DNA of 36,194 nucleotides from Deltaproteobacteria bacterium. GTDB lineage: Bacteria > Myxococcota_A > UBA796 > GCA-2862545. The DNA lies in the NCBI GenBank assembly GCA_016938035.1, contig JAFGVK010000098.1, positions 1 through 36,194 of the forward strand. Reading direction: 5' to 3'. Shown here piece after piece: positions 1-7,402 of this stretch. Each line of letters opens with the position of its first letter. Position 1 is the stretch's first letter. Position numbers and translations under genes: made by a program. The notes beneath the pieces are model-generated. The model did not search any database, was not told where the DNA came from, and saw only the letters and a list, made by a program, of their open reading frames with translations.

Positions 1-215
1 AGGAGGCTGACGCGCTGCTGGAGGAGGCTGACGCGCTGCTGGTGGAGGCTGACGCGCTGCTGGTGGAGGAGGCTGACGCGCTGCTGGTGGAGGCTGACGC
101 GCTGCTGGTGGAGGCGCCGGCGGCTCCGCCCAAGTCGAGACGCCCGCGATCGAAGAAGCGCGCCACCCCCTCGGTGGACGTGGACGATCTGGACGCCCTG
201 CTGAGCGAGGGCTGA
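1..215 (+). CDS. C-terminal end of a repeat-rich protein (5' end outside window)
   Basis: The open frame enters from the left edge (first full codon at base 3) and stops with TGA at 213-215. The visible 70 residues begin with five copies of a motif reading EADALL or EADALLV, with an extra Glu between some copies. A Pro/Arg/Lys-rich basic linker (roughly residues 38-55 of the fragment) follows, then a short acidic tail ending DDLDALLSEG, which resembles the repeat motif itself. The heptad spacing with Leu pairs suggests an amphipathic helix or coiled coil. Codons are strongly G/C-ending like the neighbours, and the frame stops 5 bp before the next gene, which supports real coding. I do not recognise the protein. 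The DxLDALL-type motif also occurs at the N-terminus of FliM/FliN-like flagellar proteins, but that likeness is too short to assign a role. Confidence 0.7.
   Translation, partial: EADALLEEADALLVEADALLVEEADALLVEADALLVEAPAAPPKSRRPRSKKRATPSVDVDDLDALLSEG
3..110 (+). repeat. in-frame tandem repeat, 21-bp unit with 45-bp higher-order period
   Basis: Five near-identical units built on GAGGCTGACGCGCTGCTG (usually plus GTG) start at bases 3, 24, 45, 69 and 90. An extra GAG codon after the third unit (and after the shorter first one) gives a 45-bp higher-order repeat (24-68 and 69-113). All units keep the reading frame, so copy-number change would lengthen or shorten the protein without breaking it. 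Near identity at DNA level implies recent expansion. The array may extend leftward beyond the window. Confidence 0.9.
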
Positions 216-220
216 CGGAG

Positions 221-1201
221 ATGTCGCCGGAAGCTGAGCTGCTGACCGTCCTAGAGGGCAGCGCCCGGGTGCTGCTCACCGGTCCGATCGACTCGGACGG
301 TGACAGTCTTGGCGCCTGCCTCAGCCTCCAGCTGGCCCTGAGGCGTCGGGGCGTCGCGGTGGACGTGGGGGGCGAGGCCTCCTACAGATACCGCGCCATG
401 CCGGGGGTAGGGGGGCTCATCCCCGACGCGCGCATCCAGCCGATCTATGACGCGGTGGTCATCTTGGACGGGGATCGGCACAGGCTGTCGCCCAAGACCG
501 ACGCCGCATTTGCCGCGGCGAGGGTCAAGGCTATCGTCGATCACCACGCCTCCACCACCGACGACGGCTACGCCTTTGCCTGGATCGATCCCGCGGCGGC
601 CAGCACCTGTGAGATGGTCTTCCGCGCCCTGGAGGGGTGGGGGGTGCCGCTCGACCCGGAGCTCGCTGAGCTGCTTTATGTCGGGCTGATCTTCGACACC
701 GGGGGCTTTCGCTACTCCAACACCAGCCCCGCGACGCACGAGATGGCGCGCGCGCTGCTGTCGACAGGGATCGATCACGCAGCCATCTGCGTGCGCACCC
801 TGATGGAGCGGCAGCAGGGCGGGGTGAGGGTGGCAGGCCACGTCTTCTCCACCGCGCGCTTCGCGCTGGACGGGGAGCTGGCCCTGGGCTGGCTCACCAA
901 GGAGGAGATCAAGCGCTTTGGGATGGTCCCAGGGGATCTGGAGGGCGTGGTGGACTCGCTGGTCTACACCAGGGGGGTCCAGGTGGCGGTGCTGCTCACC
1001 GAGCGGAGGCCAGGGCTGGTCAAGGCTAGCCTCAGGTCCAGGGGCCTGGTGGACGTGGCCGCGGTGGCGCAGCAGCTGAGCGTTCACGGAGGAGGTCACC
1101 AGAAGGCCGCTGGCGCCGCGATCGACGGCGACCTCGACCAGGTGTCTGCCCTGGTGGAGGGCGCTGTCGCCGCGGCGCTCCGGGTCGCGCGGGAGGCGTA
1201 G
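221..1201 (+). CDS. DHH/DHHA1 family phosphoesterase (NrnA/RecJ-like)
   Basis: Predicted soluble phosphodiesterase of 326 aa, the usual size of NrnA-type enzymes, which degrade nanoRNA and often also dephosphorylate pAp; some relatives cleave cyclic dinucleotides. The N-terminal DHH domain shows DSDGD (residues 24-28), ILDGD (81-85) and the diagnostic DHH (107-109). A GLIFDTGGFRYSNTSP segment follows. The C-terminal DHHA1 domain ends with the GGGHQKAAG substrate-binding loop near residue 290. Oddity: motif I in this family normally carries a His shortly before the DGD; here the segment reads GPIDSDGD, so that metal-binding His is absent, which may alter metal content or activity. The ATG at 221 follows ACGGAG and lies 5 bp after the previous stop; the next gene starts 5 bp after this stop, so all three are probably cotranscribed. 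The exact substrate cannot be fixed from sequence. A c-di-AMP role is possible given the HD phosphodiesterase elsewhere in the window. Confidence 0.88.
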   Translation: MSPEAELLTVLEGSARVLLTGPIDSDGDSLGACLSLQLALRRRGVAVDVGGEASYRYRAMPGVGGLIPDARIQPIYDAVVILDGDRHRLSPKTDAAFAAARVKAIVDHHASTTDDGYAFAWIDPAAASTCEMVFRALEGWGVPLDPELAELLYVGLIFDTGGFRYSNTSPATHEMARALLSTGIDHAAICVRTLMERQQGGVRVAGHVFSTARFALDGELALGWLTKEEIKRFGMVPGDLEGVVDSLVYTRGVQVAVLLTERRPGLVKASLRSRGLVDVAAVAQQLSVHGGGHQKAAGAAIDGDLDQVSALVEGAVAAALRVAREA

Positions 1202-1206
1202 CGAGC

Positions 1207-2085
1207 GTGCGGGTCCTCCAGCTCTCCGACACCCACCTGGGCGCGAAGCTGCGGGTGGAGGGCGCTCCCAAGGGGTGGAGCCGCCACGAGGATCACCTCG
1301 CCGCGCTGGACGCCGCGCTGGCGCTGGTGGACCAGGTGGATCTGGTGGTGCACGCCGGCGATCTGTTCGACAGCGCCTCGCCCCCCGCCGAGGTGGTGGA
1401 GCAGGCGGTCGACAGGCTGACGGCGGTCGCGGCCCGGGTCCCGGTGCTGATCATCCCTGGAAATCACGAGAGAAACGGGCTGACGGGCCTGTTGCCCTGC
1501 GACGCTTCCGGGCTGACGGTGGCCGATGGAGCCCGCAGGCTGTCGGTCGCGGGGCTGACGGTGGGGCTGGTGCCCTTCGAGCGGGACGCGGGCCGGTGGG
1601 CTCACGCGTCTCGGGTCGCGGTGGGGGCGGGGGTGGACCTGCTGGTGCACCACCAGGGGGTCGATGGGGCGCGGGTGCCCGGCTACACCTTCCGGTCCAC
1701 CAGGCACTCGGACGTGATCGCCACCCCGCACATCCCCGAGGGGGTGCGCTGGATGGCCTCGGGCCACATCCACCTGCACCAGTGTGTGCCGGGGCCCGGC
1801 TGGTCGGCGGTCTACGCGGGCTCTACCGAGCGATCTGCTTTTGTAGAGGGGCCGCAGGCGAAGGGCGCGGTGTTGTGGGACTTTGAGGAGGACGTGCGCT
1901 GGCGCTTTGTCCCGCTGGGGGCCCGCCCCATGCGCGAGCTGCACGCCCTGTCCGATCTCCGGGGGGTGGAGATGGGCGAGCTAGTGCTGGTGCGGGAGTC
2001 CGCCTGGGTCCAGGCGGCTCTGGACGCGGGGGCTTGGGTGGTGCGGGGGCGCAGGCTGAAGCCGCGGGGTCCCGGCAGGAGATAG
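1207..2085 (+). CDS. metallophosphoesterase, SbcD/Mre11-like DNA repair nuclease family
   Basis: A 292-aa calcineurin-like metallophosphoesterase. All metal-binding motifs are in order: DTH (8-10), GDLFD (51-55), GNHE (85-88), HH (148-149) and GHIH (186-189). Overall similarity (LQLSDTHLG, PVLIIPGNHE, ASGHIHLHQ) places it with SbcD/YhaO-type DNA repair exonucleases. It is shorter than typical SbcD (about 400 aa) and no SbcC-type ATPase gene lies beside it, so it may be a stand-alone phosphoesterase. The GTG start at 1207 is 5 bp after the upstream stop, suggesting translational coupling with the DHH phosphoesterase; both act on nucleic acids or nucleotides. Repeat A1 begins 40 bp after its stop codon. 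Confidence 0.82.
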   Translation: MRVLQLSDTHLGAKLRVEGAPKGWSRHEDHLAALDAALALVDQVDLVVHAGDLFDSASPPAEVVEQAVDRLTAVAARVPVLIIPGNHERNGLTGLLPCDASGLTVADGARRLSVAGLTVGLVPFERDAGRWAHASRVAVGAGVDLLVHHQGVDGARVPGYTFRSTRHSDVIATPHIPEGVRWMASGHIHLHQCVPGPGWSAVYAGSTERSAFVEGPQAKGAVLWDFEEDVRWRFVPLGARPMRELHALSDLRGVEMGELVLVRESAWVQAALDAGAWVVRGRRLKPRGPGRR

Positions 2086-2125
2086 CGCCGATCAGGGGAG
2101 CGCTAGGCGCCTCGTGAGCCTGACG

Positions 2126-2282
2126 GGCACCGATCTGCTGGCCTCTCGACGCTTGTCCGTGTCCCAGCGCTCGTCGCGTACACCGTTTACAGTCTTGCAG
2201 CGTCGACGAGCGACTTCGTCTGATAGTTCCTATGGAACATAGAAGCACTTCCTGTGAGACTGTTCGGCTGATTACCGGTGCC
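2126..2282 (+). mobile_element. dispersed repeat family A, copy 1 (MITE-like)
   Basis: A 157-bp non-coding element related to copies at 27512-27651 and 32798-33002. The ends are GGCACCGAT (2126-2134) and ACCGGTGCC (2274-2282), an 8/9 terminal inverted repeat. Flanks carry a direct repeat GCCTGACG at 2118-2125 and 2283-2290 (GCCTGACGG if one element base is included), which fits an 8-9 bp target-site duplication. Conserved blocks are the left block (CTGGCCTCTCGACGC, then GCGCTCGTCGCG) and the right block (CCTGTGAGACTGT). Internally, CGCTCGTCG (2168-2176) is complementary to CGACGAGCG (2204-2212), and GTTCC-TAT-GGAAC lies at 2226-2238, so the transcript would fold. It encodes no protein. Confidence 0.72.
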
Positions 2283-2336
2283 GCCTGACGGCTGGGAGCG
2301 GCGCGCGGCGGTGAGGGGGGGGGCGGTTAGGTGCCT

Positions 2337-2604
2337 TGATCATCGTTTCGCCCAAGTGGGTCATGCCGGGGTGGGCTCCGGCACGGGGAGAGCGCCCGAT
2401 CCCGCAGGGGGAGAGGGGGCGGCAAGCCCCCAGGAGGGGGGGGGCTGGGGGGGGAGACGCAGTCCCCGGCCCCACCGGGGGACACGAGGGAGGGCGAGGT
2501 CCCCTTGGCGGCGGCCCCAAGGCCGTCGGAAGTTAGGATCTCTGGGCGCGGGCGGTACCCGGTCCCTCCGCCAAAACGGCAACTGTTGGGCCAAACGATG
2601 ATCA
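2337..2604 (+). mobile_element. dispersed repeat family B, copy 1 (MITE-like, 19-bp inverted ends)
   Basis: A 268-bp element whose ends are inverted repeats: TGATCATCGTTTCGCCCAA at 2337-2355 and the complement of TGATCATCGTTTGGCCCAA at 2586-2604, 18 of 19 matching. The whole length is similar (about 70-75% by eye) to 8626-8899. Two internal hairpins are kept in both copies: GTCCCCGG/CCGGGGGAC (2462-2483, one bulged base) and CGGCC-CCAA-GGCCG (2512-2525), the latter with a different loop in the second copy. Translations of the complementary strand look alike in both copies, but the matching segments fall in different frames in this copy, so I read the element as non-coding or a decayed ORF. 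No clear target duplication is visible. Confidence 0.75.
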
Positions 2605-3209
2605 TGGCCTGACTTGGTTCCGCGGCGGGGGGCGCGACGCGCTCGTCGAGGAGCGCGTCACGGCCTCTGTCCCGTGGGGCAGGACCCTTGGGACGGCGAC
2701 GCCCTCTGGACTGGCGGCGCCTCGACAAGCCTCCCGCTGCCCTGGAAGGTCGCTCGGCGACCCCCGCCAGCAGATCCGCCCCATGTGTCCGTCGCCTGCC
2801 CACGATAGCCGTCGATCGCATGACAGATCCTTTGCTATGGACGACATCGCGATCATCGTGACCGATCGGCTCGGGCTCAGCAGCCCCTTGCAGCCCGCGC
2901 CCCTGGAGCGTCGCAGCAGGGTCAAGCACGAACAAACCACCGTTGTCGGCGCGTGGCGCGCTCTCCGCGCCGGGCGCTGGGACCTGCCGAGCCTCGGACA
3001 AGCGGGTGGTTCCACGACCTTGCGCGCTCGGACCGGATGACCTGCCCGAGGTTCGCCAACCTCCCTGCGGAGGGCGAGGCTGCAAGGGAACCGCCCCCTG
3101 GGTCGCCGCTAGGCGGCCTGCGCTCCCCGGCGGCCCTCCTCGCGGTCCTCTTTTCGGTGGTCCACGGGGGACGCGCCGGATAGCGATGACAAAAGTTGAC
3201 GGAGACTCC
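2605..3209. other. 605-bp stretch without a recognisable gene
   Basis: No frame here gives a recognisable protein; open frames on both strands are short and compositionally like chance frames in GC-rich DNA. A strong hairpin lies at 2636-2659 (GACGCGCTC, six-base loop, GAGCGCGTC), just after repeat B1. A somewhat less GC-rich patch occurs around 2800-2950. The promoter of the MopE-like gene presumably lies near the 3' end, but no convincing -35/-10 pair is visible. Confidence 0.5.
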
Positions 3210-6200
3210 ATGCGTTACCTGCTGCCCCTCCTCGCCCTCTCCTTCTTCGCCTGCCGCAAGGAGGAGCCCGTGGACCTGGACGGAGACACGGTCTCCCCCC
3301 CCGAGGACTGCGACGATCTCAACGCCGCCGCCCACCCCGGCGCCGAGGAGCGCTGCGACGGCGTCGACAACGACTGCGATGGCAACATCGACAACGACGC
3401 GGTGGACGCCCTCACCTTCTACGCCGACCTGGACCAGGACGGCTACGGCGACGCTGGCGCCCCCACCGCGGCTTGCGAGGCGCCCCCCGGCCACGTCACC
3501 AACGACGCCGACTGCGATGACACCTCGGCCCTCTTCCACCCTGGCGCGGCCGAGGCCGACTGCGCAGACCCCGCCGACTACAACTGCGACGGCTCCGTCG
3601 GCTACGCGGACGCCGATGGTGACGGTGTCCCCGCCTGTGAGGAGTGCGACGACAGCCGCGCCGACGTGAACCCGGGCGCCCCTGAGGTCTGCGACGAGGC
3701 TGACAACAACTGCAACGGCCTCACCGATGAGGAGGCCACCGACGCCCCCACCTGGTACCTCGACGCGGACGGCGACTCCTACGGCTCCGCCGCCCTGAGC
3801 GTCGCTGCCTGTGAGGCCCCCGCGGGGTACGTCGCCGACCTCACCGACTGCGACGACCTTGAGGCGACGGTGTACCCCGGCGCGCCCGAGCGCTGCGACG
3901 GCCTCGCCAACACCTGCGGCGCGCTGCCCGCGGACGAGGCGGACGCGGACGCCGACGGCTTCATGACCTGCGCCGGAGACTGCGACGACCAGGCGGCCAG
4001 CGCCCGGCCAGGGGGCACAGAGGTCTGCGACGGCGTCGACAACGACTGCGACGGCCAGACCGATGAGAGCGCCGTTGACGCCCCCACCTGGTACGCGGAC
4101 GGCGACGGCGATGGCTACGGCCTCACCGCCTCCAGCGCCCGCGCCTGTGCGGCCCCCGCCGGCTACGCGGCGCTGGGCGGTGACTGCGATGACACCGCCG
4201 CCACAGCGTTTCCCGGGGGGGTAGAGGTCTGCGCTGACGCCCTCGACAACGACTGCGACGGCACCGTCAACGAGGCCGACGCCACAGACGCGGGCCTCTG
4301 GCACCTCGACGCCGACGGCGACTCCCACGGGCGCGCCGACGCAGGCACCCGCGCCTGCCTCGCCCCCGCGAGCTACGTCGCCTCCAGTGACGACTGCGAC
4401 GACCTGCGCGACACGGTGTACCCCGGCGCCGCCGAGCGCTGCGACGGCCTCGCCAACACCTGCGGCGCCCTGCCCGCCGACGAGGCGGACGCGGACGGCG
4501 ACGGTTTCATGGCCTGCGAGGACGACTGCGACGACGCTGACGCCACCACGAGGCCTGGCGCTGCCGAGGTCTGCGACGGGGTGGACAACAACTGCAACGG
4601 CTACGTCGATGACAACGCGGTCGACCAGCGCCGCTACTACCCTGACATGGACGGCGACGGCTACGGGGTTGTCTATGGCGGGGTGCTGGCCTGCGAGGCG
4701 CCCGAGGGCTACGCCGAGGCCTCGGGGGACTGCGACGACAGCCTCGCCGCGGTGTACCCCCTCGCGCCGCAGCGCTGCGATGGCCTCGCCAACACCTGCG
4801 GCTCGCCGCTGCCCTCCGACGAGGCGGACGCGGACGGCGACGGTCAGATGGCCTGCGCCGGGGACTGCGATGACGGCAACGCGACGATTTACACTGGCGC
4901 ACCGCAGCGCTGTGACGGGCTCGCCAACGCGTGCGGCGAGCCGCTCCCCGCCGATGAGGCCGACGCCGACGGCGACGGGCAGCGCGGCTGTGCGGGGGAC
5001 TGTGACGACAGCGACGCGGCGATTTACACTGGCGCACCGCAGCGCTGTGACGGGCTCGCCAACGCGTGCGGCGCGCCGCTCCCCGCCGATGAGGCCGACG
5101 CGGACTCCGACGGCTTCATGATCTGTGAGGAGGACTGCGACGACACGGACGAGGACGTGAACCCCGACGCGAGCGAGGTCCCCAACGACGGGATCGACAA
5201 CAACTGCGACGGGTGGAACCCGCCCAACCTCGTCTACGCCTCCGCTGAGACGAGCGGTGATGTCTGGGCGTTGAACCGTGATAATGGCGCGCGCGTCTGG
5301 ACGGTGTCCGGGCTCGGGGCGATGCGCGGGGTGGCCTATCGCCCCGACGGGGCGCTCTACGCCGCGCTCACCAACAGCGGGATCGTGGAGATCGCGCCGG
5401 ACGGGTCGAGCTACAGCCAGGTCGTCGCGGGCTTCACGCAGCTGCGCGGGCTGTGGTGGGACGACAGCACCGAGACCCTGCTCTTTACCACCGCGGGCGG
5501 GATCATCGGGGAGTACGACCCTGCCACCGGCGCGGTGGTAGAGCTGGTGGCGGGCCTGAGCGGAGCGCCGGAGCAGACCGTGCGCTTCGAGGGCGAGGAC
5601 CTGCTCTATACCGTCTTCTCGGGGCTCTCACAGGTGCGGGTGTACGACCCCGCTGACTCCACCTGGAGCGTCTTCGCCACCCTGGGCTTTGCGGGCAACG
5701 GCCTGCTCCCCACCGAGGACGGGGGCTTCTGGGTGAGCGGCGGCAGCACCAACCTCATCGCCCTGGTGGACCACCGCGGCACGGTGCGCAGCACCACCAG
5801 CGTCGGGCGCAACGCGATGGCCCTCGCCCCAGACCCCCTGGTGCTCGGGCAGGCCTTCTTCCCCGATCTCTCCGCGGCGGTGTACGGGTTCACCGGCAGC
5901 ACCACCTTCAGCCTGGCGACCGGCCTCACCCGCCCGGCGGGGGTCGCCAGCAATGGGGTGCTCGACGCCGATGGCGACGGATACACCGACAGGATGCGCG
6001 GCGGTCCCGACTGCGACGACACGGACCCCAGCTTCAACCCCAGCGCCATCGACACCTACGGCGACGACGTGGACGACAACTGCGACTTTGCCGATGGCAC
6101 CGATGCGGACGGGGATGGGTATTCGGCGGACGCGACCGATCCCCTCTGCGTGGACCCCGATGACGCGAACCCCTCCGATATCCCTGAGGACTGCTGGGAC

Positions 6201-6680
6201 CGCGGCGAGGTGCGCCACGTAAACGGCTCGTGGCTGCCGGTGCGCTATGTGACCTGTGGGACCGGCGCGACCAGCGGGTGTACCGCGAATGTGGCCAAGG
6301 CGAGCTGCGCCGCGATCGGGGCGAAGGTGTACAGCCACGCGAGCAACGGCACCTCGGAGGTCGCGAGTCTTGGGGCCACAAGCTCTTGCGGCCACGCGAC
6401 ATCCTACTTCACCGTGGAGCGCTCCATGCCCGCAGGCGCCTGCCTTGTGGGGATCTCCAACCTCGAGTGGTCGAGCTGCTGCGGCACGACTAACTGGCAT
6501 GGAAATACCCTGACTTTCGCGGCCCCTGGGGTGATCATGGGCTACGCCTATTCCGGCGCGAGCGGCTACGTCTCCAGCTACCCCAACACCTATGGCACCG
6601 GCTGGGGGTGCCAGGCTGAGAGCTCCGCGGCAGCGAACCTGGGCGGCTGCACCAGTCACTACGTCGCCTGCACCTGGTGA
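3210..6680 (+). CDS. secreted lipoprotein with MopE-type metal-binding repeats and a beta-propeller
   Basis: Predicted surface lipoprotein of 1156 aa. The start ATG 3210 has GGAG at 3201-3204; the frame is open further upstream but that part looks non-coding. The signal peptide ends LALSFFAC with Cys15 as likely lipidation site (Phe at -3 is atypical). Residues about 25-670 hold twelve DCDD-type units: Asp-rich DxDGDGYG loops, CEAPxGY, DCDD, PGAxE, CDGxDNxCDG. These match the putative metal-binding motif family of MopE, a copper-binding surface protein of Methylococcus; the DxDGDG loops could equally bind calcium. Two unit types alternate, one with CDGLANTCG-LPADEADADGDG. Residues about 670-915 look like a beta-propeller (repeated W/Y-x-strand blocks, for example VYDPADSTWSVFATL). 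One more DGDGY/DCDD unit lies near 919-945, then a Cys-rich C-terminal domain of about 165 aa that I do not recognise. It probably has a structural, adhesive or metal-scavenging role outside the cell. Confidence 0.85.
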   Translation: MRYLLPLLALSFFACRKEEPVDLDGDTVSPPEDCDDLNAAAHPGAEERCDGVDNDCDGNIDNDAVDALTFYADLDQDGYGDAGAPTAACEAPPGHVTNDADCDDTSALFHPGAAEADCADPADYNCDGSVGYADADGDGVPACEECDDSRADVNPGAPEVCDEADNNCNGLTDEEATDAPTWYLDADGDSYGSAALSVAACEAPAGYVADLTDCDDLEATVYPGAPERCDGLANTCGALPADEADADADGFMTCAGDCDDQAASARPGGTEVCDGVDNDCDGQTDESAVDAPTWYADGDGDGYGLTASSARACAAPAGYAALGGDCDDTAATAFPGGVEVCADALDNDCDGTVNEADATDAGLWHLDADGDSHGRADAGTRACLAPASYVASSDDCDDLRDTVYPGAAERCDGLANTCGALPADEADADGDGFMACEDDCDDADATTRPGAAEVCDGVDNNCNGYVDDNAVDQRRYYPDMDGDGYGVVYGGVLACEAPEGYAEASGDCDDSLAAVYPLAPQRCDGLANTCGSPLPSDEADADGDGQMACAGDCDDGNATIYTGAPQRCDGLANACGEPLPADEADADGDGQRGCAGDCDDSDAAIYTGAPQRCDGLANACGAPLPADEADADSDGFMICEEDCDDTDEDVNPDASEVPNDGIDNNCDGWNPPNLVYASAETSGDVWALNRDNGARVWTVSGLGAMRGVAYRPDGALYAALTNSGIVEIAPDGSSYSQVVAGFTQLRGLWWDDSTETLLFTTAGGIIGEYDPATGAVVELVAGLSGAPEQTVRFEGEDLLYTVFSGLSQVRVYDPADSTWSVFATLGFAGNGLLPTEDGGFWVSGGSTNLIALVDHRGTVRSTTSVGRNAMALAPDPLVLGQAFFPDLSAAVYGFTGSTTFSLATGLTRPAGVASNGVLDADGDGYTDRMRGGPDCDDTDPSFNPSAIDTYGDDVDDNCDFADGTDADGDGYSADATDPLCVDPDDANPSDIPEDCWDRGEVRHVNGSWLPVRYVTCGTGATSGCTANVAKASCAAIGAKVYSHASNGTSEVASLGATSSCGHATSYFTVERSMPAGACLVGISNLEWSSCCGTTNWHGNTLTFAAPGVIMGYAYSGASGYVSSYPNTYGTGWGCQAESSAAANLGGCTSHYVACTW
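4886..5110 (+). repeat. recent 135-bp in-frame duplication inside the MopE-like gene
   Basis: The segment starting GATTTACACTGGCGCACCGC at 4886 recurs at 5021, exactly 135 bp (45 codons, one metal-binding unit) downstream. About 90 bp are nearly identical, including silent positions, unlike the other units in the gene, which differ at many bases. The protein gains one complete CDGLAN-CG / ADADGDG / DCDD unit. Near identity of wobble bases argues for recent unequal crossing-over or gene conversion. Confidence 0.9.
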
Positions 6681-6763
6681 GCCCACGCGTCTCCGGCTCG
6701 TGTCGCACCCATCGCGGGGCCGCATCCCCGCGACCCCGCGCTCCGGGGACCTGAGGGGCGCCC

Positions 6764-6787
6764 GCGGTGGCGGGCCACCGCCACCGC
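6764..6787 (+). terminator. candidate terminator hairpin after the MopE-like gene
   Basis: GCGGTGGC (6764-6771) pairs with GCCACCGC (6780-6787), an 8-bp perfect stem with an 8-nt loop, 84 bp after the stop codon. There is no T-run, which is common for terminators in very GC-rich genomes but leaves the call uncertain. Confidence 0.4.
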
Positions 6788-7213
6788 GTGCTTCTCGATG
6801 GCGCCGCTGCCTCTGCCCTGTCCGGGGGCTCCGAGCGCGCGCCGCGCGCGCCTCGATCGGGTGTTCGCACCGGTCTCAGGGGCGCGAAGCGAGGGCGAAC
6901 ACGAGCCCCCAAGGAGCGTGAGGCCGACCGGAGCGTGCGCGCAGCGCAGTCGCCGCGCGCGGCGACCGAGCGCGAGAGCGCGAGCGCGGAAGGGGGGCCG
7001 ACCCCCGCGGTGAGCGGGGGGCACGCCCAGAACACTCCCCTCGCGCAGCGCCGTCGCGACGCCAAGGTGTAGGGCTGCCCCGTCGGCGGTGAGGAGCGTC
7101 TCCTCGCTGCGCGTCCCCCTCGCGGCGGTGTGCTGGGCCCCCCTTGCGGTAGTAGCCCAGGTCCTGCCGACCTGACTCCCGAGGCCGATCAGGCGCACGC
7201 AGCGAGCCCATCG

Positions 7214-7230
7214 GTCTGGCGAGGCCAGAC
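7214..7230 (-). terminator. candidate terminator hairpin after the MYXO-CTERM-like gene
   Basis: GTCTGGC-GAG-GCCAGAC is a perfect 7-bp stem with a 3-nt loop, about 170 bp beyond the stop codon of the - strand gene ending at 7403. No T-run follows on either strand. Confidence 0.35.
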
Positions 7231-7402
7231 GCTCGACACCCGCGGCACGCTCGGGGGGCGTGGGCGCCCGATAGGCAGGTGAGGGGACGACCTTGTCGGG
7301 CTCCCCGCCCTCGCCGCCCCCAATGCGCAGGCCGCCCGGCAGCCAGACCTGACGCCTGGCCGATGGGCGGGGGCGAGCCCAGCGCGCCCGTGGCCAGGGG
7401 GC

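Larger units (their letters stand above)
6681..7402. other. 722-bp convergent spacer rich in hairpins, no recognisable gene
   Basis: This spacer lies between the 3' ends of two convergent genes. Open frames here have Arg/Ala/Pro-rich chance-like translations. Inverted repeats include GTGTTCGC (6861-6868) with GCGAACAC (6895-6902), CCCCCGC/GCGGGGG (7002-7020) and GAGGAG-CGT-CTCCTC (7091-7105). Stretches of GCGCGAGAGCGCGAGCGCG type (around 6960-6990) are low complexity. In DNA this GC-rich some such stems are expected by chance, but a cluster between convergent genes fits bidirectional termination. Confidence 0.5.

Noticed and set aside
2943-3209. Upstream in-frame extension of the MopE-like gene (possible earlier start)
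   Set aside because: It would place about 89 Arg/Pro-rich residues before a good lipoprotein signal peptide; the ATG at 3210 has its own GGAG.
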